IMG/VR virus record: IMGVR_UViG_3300036768_001863
Location: 113,476-177,475 of that record
Strand: one strand, 5' to 3'
DNA from: a virus
Length of the DNA stretch: 64,000 bases
The translations under genes and the position numbers were made by a program. The notes below the pieces were generated by a model. That model was not told where the DNA came from. It saw only the letters and a program-made list of their open reading frames with translations, and ran no database searches. The stretch's first letter is position 1. The number at the start of each line of letters is the position of its first letter. Positions 1-9,297 of the stretch are shown in pieces.

Positions 1-790
1 CCCGAAGGAAGAAGCCCCGGGCCGGGTTGACCGGATTGGAAATGCGGAAGCGGTACTCATGCCCGTGGATGACGTTCAGCTTGCCCAGCTGGATCGGCCT
101 CCGGTCGGCCACCACCTGGATGCGCTGCTTCTTTAGCCCGACTACATTGTCCCAGCTGAAGGCGGGCACGTCCAGCAGCTCCGGCGCCTTGACCCGCATG
201 TAGCGCTCGTACCTCTCCTCGTGGTTGCCAAGCTTGTAGACGATGCGGGCCCGAGGAAACTGCCGCCGCAGGCCAGACAGGAAGTATTGCAGGCTGCACA
301 GCTCTTCCCAGAAGTCGCGCTTGCGCGGGTCACGCTCCCAGTGACTCACCGCATAGTGGTCGGCAATGTCGCCGTTGAGCAAGAGGAAGTTCACCTTGCG
401 CGCAGCGGCAAGGTCCAGGGCCAGACGCAGGCTGGTCTCGTTGTGATAAGGGATGTGCAGGTCAGACAAGACCAGGGCGCGCATGGGGCCCGGAAAAGAC
501 ACCGCCCGCCAGGAGTCGAAGTAGGACTGGGGCGGCGGGACCACGTTCTGCCAGGGGTCGCCCGGCCGCCGCGCGGGCCGGCGGCGAGAACTGTCCCCCT
601 GCGGCCGACGGCTGGACGCGCCCGCCTGGCCCAGACGCCGACGGACCAGCGTGCGGGCATGCTCGATGCTGTTGAACAGCTCAGGGTGCTCCCGCACCGC
701 CTTGCGCGCCAGGGTCAGGGCCGGCGCGTCCGGGAACCGATCAAGCAGCTCATCGACCACGGCGCCGGCTGCCGTCATGCGCCTGGCCAC
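1..790 (-). CDS. Calcineurin-like metallophosphoesterase, cut by the left window edge
   Basis: The frame runs from a start near 790 off the left edge, so the C-terminus is missing. The visible 263 residues hold an Arg-rich N-terminal region (about 50-75) and then the metallophosphoesterase core: LSDLHIPYH (D-x-H), LLNGDIADHY (GD), KLGNHEERY (GNHE) and a later VIHGHEYRF histidine motif. These residues normally bind two divalent metals and hydrolyse phosphoesters; phage members act on nucleic acids, proteins or nucleotides, and the substrate cannot be told here. A GTG start at 790 has a GGAGG six bases upstream; the ATG at 778 is a weaker-placed alternative. It follows the cupin gene by 17 bases, so the two are probably co-transcribed. 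Confidence 0.85.
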   Translation of the reverse strand, partial: MARRMTAAGAVVDELLDRFPDAPALTLARKAVREHPELFNSIEHARTLVRRRLGQAGASSRRPQGDSSRRRPARRPGDPWQNVVPPPQSYFDSWRAVSFPGPMRALVLSDLHIPYHNETSLRLALDLAAARKVNFLLLNGDIADHYAVSHWERDPRKRDFWEELCSLQYFLSGLRRQFPRARIVYKLGNHEERYERYMRVKAPELLDVPAFSWDNVVGLKKQRIQVVADRRPIQLGKLNVIHGHEYRFRISNPVNPARGFFLR

Positions 791-807
791 GGACCGCCTC
801 CTTGTCG

Positions 808-1200
808 TTACACCCGCGCCTGCACCCGCATCCCGCCCTGGTCGTGCCGCTCGATGTCAGACGGGTCAACGGCGTCGGTCCAGTACCATTCCACCAGTTC
901 CACGTCGGTGACAGCCTCGAAGCGGTGCCACTCGCCCCGTCCGCAGACCAGCTTCTGACCCGCCGTGAGACGGACCGTGGCGCACGGGTCCTGGTCCCCA
1001 CGCTGACGGTAAAAATGGACCAGCAGCTCACCGCGGACCACGTAAAAGGCGTTAGACTTGTCGCGGTGACAGTGCTGGCTGCTGTAACCGCCCGCCCGGA
1101 TGGAAGCGTGGTGGACCTCGAAAGCGTGGCTGCGCTCCAGACCACGGTTGGTCCCCCAGGACTTCTCCAAGGCCACCGGCTCCGTCACTTCCGCTGGCAT
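808..1200 (-). CDS. Small cupin-domain protein
   Basis: A 130-residue single-domain cupin. The first cupin motif is visible as QHCHRDKSNAFYVVRGELLV, with two histidines and the G-E turn, and the second as GEWHRFEA, so the usual metal-binding His cluster is present. Cupins of this size can be isomerases, dioxygenases or sugar-binding proteins; no substrate can be inferred. The start is the ATG at 1200 (MPAEVTEP), preceded by a GAGAAGAG-type ribosome site; the longer open frame upstream overlaps the CAP-domain gene and is not needed. It lies between the CAP-protein gene and the phosphoesterase. Confidence 0.75.
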   Translation of the reverse strand: MPAEVTEPVALEKSWGTNRGLERSHAFEVHHASIRAGGYSSQHCHRDKSNAFYVVRGELLVHFYRQRGDQDPCATVRLTAGQKLVCGRGEWHRFEAVTDVELVEWYWTDAVDPSDIERHDQGGMRVQARV

Positions 1201-1244
1201 GCTCTCTTCTCCCCGGCGAAGAACACCACGGCCGGCCCAGCGCC

Positions 1245-1868
1245 TCATTCCGTCACGGCCGGCGGCAGGCTCAGGGAGGACTGCCACGGCGGCGCCGGCG
1301 CTGCCAGCACCGCGCACCAGTAGGGCCGGCCCGAGCTGTCATAGGACAGGCCGAAGCCGGCATGCTGGTAGGCCGTGTCCTGGATGTTCTGCCGGTGGCC
1401 CGGACTGCTCAGCCAGGCCGCCACCACCTGCTCCGGCCCCCGCTGGCCCAGGGCAATGTTCTCTCCACCCGTGCGCAGGCGATAACCCGCCAGGTGGACC
1501 CGTTCGGCAAGATTACGGCCAAAGAAGCCCGGCGTCCCCGTCTCCTGCCAGTGCTCCAGGGACCGGTTCAGAGACATCCAGTCCGCATGCTTCTGGGCCG
1601 CCAGGTGCAGCTTCCGGTCCAAAGACAGCGGACGCGCGCCGACCTGGGCGCGAGCCCGGTTGTGCAGCTCCAGCAGCCGGTAAGAAGTCGCGTCCGGTGC
1701 CGGCTCCGGCGGCGGAGGAGCTGGCAAAGGCGGCGGGGCCGAGGGGGACGCCGGGGGCGGAGCAGGCGCGGGCGACGGCGCCCCGCCCAGCGCGGATAGC
1801 AGCCAGTCCAGCAGGCTGCCACCAAGCTGAATGCACAACTGCCACAGGCTCTGCCAGAGCGACGACAT
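1245..1868 (-). CDS. CAP/SCP-domain (PR-1-like) protein with Pro-rich linker
   Basis: A 207-residue protein with three parts: a hydrophobic amphipathic N-terminus (residues 4-28, Trp and Leu rich) that could be an uncleaved signal or membrane anchor, a Pro/Ala-rich linker (about 29-60), and a CAP domain (about 62-200). CAP hallmarks are LLELHNRARAQVG at the start, ENIALG in the middle and SPGHRQNI, the conserved His motif. Bacterial SCP-domain proteins are usually secreted; their biochemical role is poorly defined. The gene lies next to a membrane-anchored peptidase, suggesting a small set of exported or envelope-acting proteins. An ATG start at 1868 follows a GGAGG-like purine tract. Confidence 0.8.
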   Translation of the reverse strand: MSSLWQSLWQLCIQLGGSLLDWLLSALGGAPSPAPAPPPASPSAPPPLPAPPPPEPAPDATSYRLLELHNRARAQVGARPLSLDRKLHLAAQKHADWMSLNRSLEHWQETGTPGFFGRNLAERVHLAGYRLRTGGENIALGQRGPEQVVAAWLSSPGHRQNIQDTAYQHAGFGLSYDSSGRPYWCAVLAAPAPPWQSSLSLPPAVTE

Positions 1869-1922
1869 GGAACGGTCCTCCTCTTCTTTTTTCCTCCCCT
1901 GTGCCTGCCACTCCCACCGGCC

Positions 1923-2906
1923 TCAGCGGCCGCCGCCAGCGGGCAGGCGCCGGTACTGCTGGAAGTAGTCGTGCGCCGGATAGACGAAGCAGCCGTACTC
2001 CAGCGTGTCCGCGGGACGGTGAATGCCGTCGTCGATGTCCTGGTTGCTGGGCAACTTGCCCGTAAAGGGACGCACCGCGACGGCGTGAGACGGTGGCGGC
2101 AGGAAGGACCGCCAGACGGCGGCGCCGGCCGTGTCCCGCCGCAACAGGAGAGACGGATCCTGCTCGCGCGGGCTGAAGGCGTACGCCCGCCCGGTCCAGG
2201 CCGAGACGAACCACTGCCAGGTGTGCGTGTAGTCGCTGTCCGGATAGTTCGGGTCGATGTAGCGCACCACCCAGTCCCGCGTCCGGTAGCCCTGGCCGTT
2301 GTCGAAATCGACCTTGTTGGATGTGATGTGCGTCAGCAGGATGGCGTGGTTCCCCTCCCGCACGGTAGAGATGCTGGCCACGACGGGCAGCCCCTCCCGC
2401 AACTGCTGCATCAGCCAGTCATACCCCGCCCGGGTGTTGCCGTGCGGGTTGGTCCGCGCCCGCACACGCAGCGTCCGCAGCCAGTAGGCCACCGCCTCGT
2501 CCGTAGCTCCCGAGTGGAAGCCGATGCCGCTCTCGACCACCTGGCGCGTGATCGTGGTCAGCGGCGCGATGCCGGCGTGCCGCCCCGCCATCTCCGCGCA
2601 GCACCACCAGCAGATGCCGTGGTCCCGACGGTTGCCCACACGCTCCTGCACGGTGATCGGGGCTTCCTGCCCCCGCGCCGCTGCCGCCAGCAGCAGACAG
2701 ACAGCCACGACCAACACGTGGACGACCGCGGCTACCCAGAACAGCCGCCGTGCCAGCGGACATTTGCCACTGCCTCCACGGGCAGCGTCCTTCTCTTCCC
2801 GCAACGGACGGGAACAGGCCCTCCGGCACACGCCCCGCGACGGACAGGAGGCCCGGCAACGTCCACCACCGTCCGCGTCCGGCCCCACGCCCACGCCACC
2901 TGCCAT
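1923..2906 (-). CDS. Membrane-anchored papain-like cysteine peptidase (putative)
   Basis: A 327-residue protein. Residues 55-77 form one strong hydrophobic segment after a Cys- and Arg-rich N-terminus, so the protein is likely anchored or exported. The downstream domain has GICWWCCAEMAGRH (nucleophile Cys about 99), then EGNHAILLTHI (His about 187) and VRYIDPNYPD (Asp/Asn about 218-220), the order expected for papain-like or C39-like peptidases. The assignment rests on motif spacing only. The ATG at 2906 is chosen because AAGGAGG sits seven bases upstream; the open frame extends 20 codons further without a ribosome site. The target could be host envelope protein or a phage precursor. Confidence 0.6.
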   Translation of the reverse strand: MAGGVGVGPDADGGGRCRASCPSRGVCRRACSRPLREEKDAARGGSGKCPLARRLFWVAAVVHVLVVAVCLLLAAAARGQEAPITVQERVGNRRDHGICWWCCAEMAGRHAGIAPLTTITRQVVESGIGFHSGATDEAVAYWLRTLRVRARTNPHGNTRAGYDWLMQQLREGLPVVASISTVREGNHAILLTHITSNKVDFDNGQGYRTRDWVVRYIDPNYPDSDYTHTWQWFVSAWTGRAYAFSPREQDPSLLLRRDTAGAAVWRSFLPPPSHAVAVRPFTGKLPSNQDIDDGIHRPADTLEYGCFVYPAHDYFQQYRRLPAGGGR

Positions 2907-3101
2907 ACCCTGACCTCCTTGTGGAGCAGGCACGGCCATCCTGGCCATCCGCGAGGACTGCTCCATCTCCTCATCCTGCCGAACTCAGACCAGCGCTCCA
3001 CGGCGCCTGGCCTTCCCCCTCACAAGCTGCAAGGTGGCGGTCTTAGAAGTTATGGAGAACGGGTTAAGCTACCCCGCTAGAGAGAATAGCTAAAAGAAAG
3101 A

Positions 3102-3131
3102 CCCCGATCAATCCAACAAGGATGATCGGGG
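3102..3131 (-). terminator. Rho-independent terminator after the Ro60 gene
   Basis: A perfect 9-bp stem (CCCCGATCA / TGATCGGGG) with a 12-base loop. On the minus strand it is followed by a T-rich TCTTTCTTTT run. It lies about 50 bases past the stop codon of the TROVE gene. Confidence 0.8.
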
Positions 3132-3182
3132 CCAAAGGAGTCTGGAAGCAAGCCCGCCGAGGCAAGCAGATGGCCAAACGGT

Positions 3183-4868
3183 CTAAATCTCGACTGCCTT
3201 GACCATGTCCACGAACCGCTGGCTGTCGTCAGCCAGGTGCGCGGCCATGACCTCAAAGACCACGTCGCTGAAGCCGCCGATATTCAGCGTTTCGGCAGTC
3301 TCCGGGGCCTGGGAGCTGCCGCCCATCTGCAAGTCACAGCAGATGAGCTTCGGCCGCGGAAACCGACCCAACCGCCGCTGGTTGGCCACAAACTTATCCC
3401 ACTCATGCACGAGTGCCGTGACACAGTGGAACATCCTCACTGACGGCGTTACCCAGCTCTGATTGTCAGAGATCAGGATAACACCGCAGAACGCCCGATC
3501 CTTGAGTTTCTCGTTGGCGTGCGCAACCGGCAAATGGCAGTCGGTGCCGCCACCGCCGAAGCGCGAAAGCCGAGTCGAGATGCTCAGAATCTGATCGCCC
3601 GGGTCAGCGCTGAACGGACGGACCCAGTCGCTGAATGGCACGACGACCGAGTCGGGATTCTTGCGCAGAATCGCTGCTGAGATCAGCGCCGCCACGTCGA
3701 TGCACCGCATCTTCGAGGACTGCCCCGGCTTGTCACGGCGTCCCGTGATCGGCGCAAGCATGGAACCGGAGACGTCGCAGCCAATGACGACAGGGCCAGG
3801 GAACTTCGGCACCGCCTCGCACGCCACCTCCGCGGCATCGTTGAGGGCCTTGCGGATGCAGTACGGGATCTCCTCGCTGGCGTTCAGATACGCCGCGAAG
3901 AACTGGTACGGCATCTGCTTGGACCGACGGACCTCGTTCATGTCGGCAAGACGGCTGGCCACCTCATCGACCATGCGCGGGTCCCGGAATACACCGTGGC
4001 GGTTGAGCGTATTCAGGTTCATGCGCAACGCCTGGTAGCCCATGTTCCTGGCTATCTCCGCCCACACCGGACTCGGACGGACCAGGCGCCGGGTGGCGCC
4101 ACAACCCTCGTACACCTCGCCCTTGACCGCGTCCACCAGGAGATCCCAGCGGATGTAGGTCTTGGCGAACTGCCGCGCAAGCTGCACCTGCTCGTCCGGG
4201 TCCGTGGTGCCGCGGAACCGGTCGAGCAGCCGGATCTCCAGCGGGAGATCGTCGTAGGTAGCCGGCCTCCACTTCTCGACCGGATTGCCGCACAGCCAGC
4301 CATACAACGCGCGACGGGCATTGTTGGGCGGCGTCGGCCGCACCAGGCGCAGCACGTCGCGCAACGACGGGTTCTTGCCGACCGAGGCCGACAGGAGCTT
4401 GTCGTCGCTAGCGTTGTTCAGCAGCCTGGACATGACCCGCTGCTTGGCGTGGCTGAAGCACCGCTTCCTGGTGCCGGCGCCGCTGCGCACCATCTGGAAG
4501 GCCGTCAGGATCATCTTGCCACTGTCCACGACACGGTCAGCAATCCGGTCCCACAGCTTGATGTCCATATCGGCGAGCTTCGCCCAACCCGCCGCCGGGG
4601 CGTCCTTGAGCAAACCGTCCCGACGCGCGGCAATGCACGCCTTGGCCAAGAACTCGGGCGTCACGCACGCTGCCAGCTCGTGAAACCTGGCAAGCTGCTC
4701 GGCGCCGCTCTCGTAGTACGCCCCGTTGAAGCAGGACGTGAACAGGAACTGTGCCAGGGCATGTTCGGACCCGTAAGCGTAAGCCGAGCCGCCAGCCTGA
4801 TTGATGGCATCAACCGGGCGGTCAACCAGGGCGGACGAACTGGTGCCGAAGAGGGACTTGCTGGCCAC
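3183..4868 (-). CDS. rsr: TROVE-domain Ro60/Rsr-family RNA-binding protein
   Basis: A 561-residue ring-type Ro60 orthologue, close to the usual family length. The N-terminal HEAT-like TROVE domain has the family landmarks NPSLRDVLRLVRPTP (about 166-180) and RNMGYQALRMNLNTLNRHGV (about 274-293). The C-terminal von Willebrand A domain has an intact MIDAS site: GCDVSGSM (Asp about 365), the Thr in GGGGTDC and the Asp in LISDNQ. Ro60 proteins bind misfolded RNA in the ring and Y RNA on its outer surface; in Deinococcus Y RNA tethers the protein to polynucleotide phosphorylase. The start is GTG at 4868 with AAGGAGG eight bases upstream. The 418 bases between this gene and the next terminator hold a tRNA-like RNA element, as expected for a Ro60 locus. 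The gene stands as its own transcription unit, with terminators on both sides. Confidence 0.93.
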   Translation of the reverse strand: MASKSLFGTSSSALVDRPVDAINQAGGSAYAYGSEHALAQFLFTSCFNGAYYESGAEQLARFHELAACVTPEFLAKACIAARRDGLLKDAPAAGWAKLADMDIKLWDRIADRVVDSGKMILTAFQMVRSGAGTRKRCFSHAKQRVMSRLLNNASDDKLLSASVGKNPSLRDVLRLVRPTPPNNARRALYGWLCGNPVEKWRPATYDDLPLEIRLLDRFRGTTDPDEQVQLARQFAKTYIRWDLLVDAVKGEVYEGCGATRRLVRPSPVWAEIARNMGYQALRMNLNTLNRHGVFRDPRMVDEVASRLADMNEVRRSKQMPYQFFAAYLNASEEIPYCIRKALNDAAEVACEAVPKFPGPVVIGCDVSGSMLAPITGRRDKPGQSSKMRCIDVAALISAAILRKNPDSVVVPFSDWVRPFSADPGDQILSISTRLSRFGGGGTDCHLPVAHANEKLKDRAFCGVILISDNQSWVTPSVRMFHCVTALVHEWDKFVANQRRLGRFPRPKLICCDLQMGGSSQAPETAETLNIGGFSDVVFEVMAAHLADDSQRFVDMVKAVEI

Positions 4869-4987
4869 GGTGTTGGCCTCCTTGGGTCATTGGAGTAAGC
4901 GCAGGTCGAACCCGTATCCCATCACTGGCGGTGAGTACGCTCCACCGAGACAGTCAGATTGTTCACACAACGGGAGTCGAAGGGCGA

Positions 4988-5052
4988 ATACCGACGAGTT
5001 CTCGAAGCAGCCTTTCTATCCTCAAGATGAAAGCCGCCCCGACAGTCGGTAT
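4988..5052 (-). ncRNA. Second hairpin domain of the Ro60-associated RNA region
   Basis: An 8-bp perfect outer stem (ATACCGAC at 5052-5045 with GTCGGTAT at 4995-4988) encloses a nested imperfect hairpin (TTTCATC...GATAGAAA). It lies just 3-prime of the tRNA-like element on the same strand and could be the 3-prime domain of that RNA or a second small RNA. TTCGA-containing T-loop-like words also occur at about 4984-4970 and 4915-4904, but they lack paired T-stems. Confidence 0.35.
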
Positions 5053-5064
5053 GCTCCTTTCAGA

Positions 5065-5190
5065 ATCAGACCATTCGGAGTCTCTTGATCTTCCAACTGC
5101 TGAGCCGCCGAAGGTTCGCCATGACCAAGGACTCGAACCCAGAACAGAGAGATTACGGGCCCAAGAATGGCAGCCAGGTTAACTGGGTCC
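5065..5190 (-). ncRNA. YrlA-like Y RNA with circularly permuted tRNA-like fold
   Basis: Seen in the sequence, minus strand 5-prime to 3-prime: CCATTC (5170-5165); an internal loop; TCTCT (5152-5148); a 5-base spacer; a T-arm (stem CTGGG, loop TTCGAGT, stem CCTTG, 5142-5126, one mismatch); a 20-base connector; a D-arm-like hairpin (5105-5087, loop AGCAGTTGGAA); one base; AGAGA (5085-5081), which pairs with TCTCT; then GAATGG (5076-5071), which pairs with CCATTC. The 5-base spacer and single base equal the tRNA variable loop and position 26, so the element is a tRNA opened at the anticodon and closed at the acceptor end. Y RNAs with a tRNA-like domain are known beside Ro60 genes in bacteria and phages. 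The exact ends and promoter are not determined. No normal anticodon arm exists, so it is not a tRNA gene. Confidence 0.6.
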
Positions 5191-5204
5191 CGACGAATTC
5201 GTCG
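5191..5204. other. 14-base perfect palindrome upstream of the Y-RNA-like element
   Basis: CGACGAATTCGTCG reads identically on both strands and sits just 5-prime of the structured RNA. It could be an operator, the base of the RNA, or chance. Confidence 0.4.
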
Positions 5205-5286
5205 CGGCAGAGAAACATTCAGCATGTACTCCGCCACAGCAGTCGGGATGCCTATAAAACATGGTAGCGGGACGAGTGCCAAAATC

Positions 5287-5322
5287 AAGAGGTTCGCGCC
5301 AGAAATCCGGCGCGAACCTCTT
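5287..5322 (-). terminator. Strong terminator hairpin after the 1266-residue protein gene
   Basis: A perfect 14-bp stem (AAGAGGTTCGCGCC / GGCGCGAACCTCTT) with an 8-base loop, followed on the minus strand by GATTTT. It separates the large-protein unit from the Ro60 and Y-RNA unit. Confidence 0.85.
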
Positions 5323-5374
5323 CTCGCCGCATGGGACAATGACTTCCTTCCGTCTGCCACGCCCGCAGCCAGCC

Positions 5375-9175
<3,801 letters not shown>

Positions 9176-9247
9176 GCTTACCTTCCCGGGACAGGATGGC
9201 CAGAAGTGTCAGGAGACATCATCACTGTCGCCAGGCCAGGGACAGCA

Positions 9248-9290
9248 GCAGGGATGGTGGGAGGGCTGGCAGCCATCCCACCATCCCTGC
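9248..9290 (-). terminator. Long perfect inverted repeat between the two giant-protein genes
   Basis: A 15-bp perfect stem (GCAGGGATGGTGGGA / TCCCACCATCCCTGC) with a 13-base loop, in the 122-base gap between the two genes. No T-run follows on the minus strand, so it may be a processing or stabilising hairpin rather than an intrinsic terminator. Confidence 0.5.
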
Positions 9291-9297
9291 CACGTTC

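Noticed and set aside
5081-5170. A normal tRNA gene on the minus strand
   Set aside because: T-arm and D-arm are in the reverse order, no 7-base anticodon loop or 3-prime CCA-type acceptor is present, so it was called a tRNA mimic (Y-RNA-like) instead.
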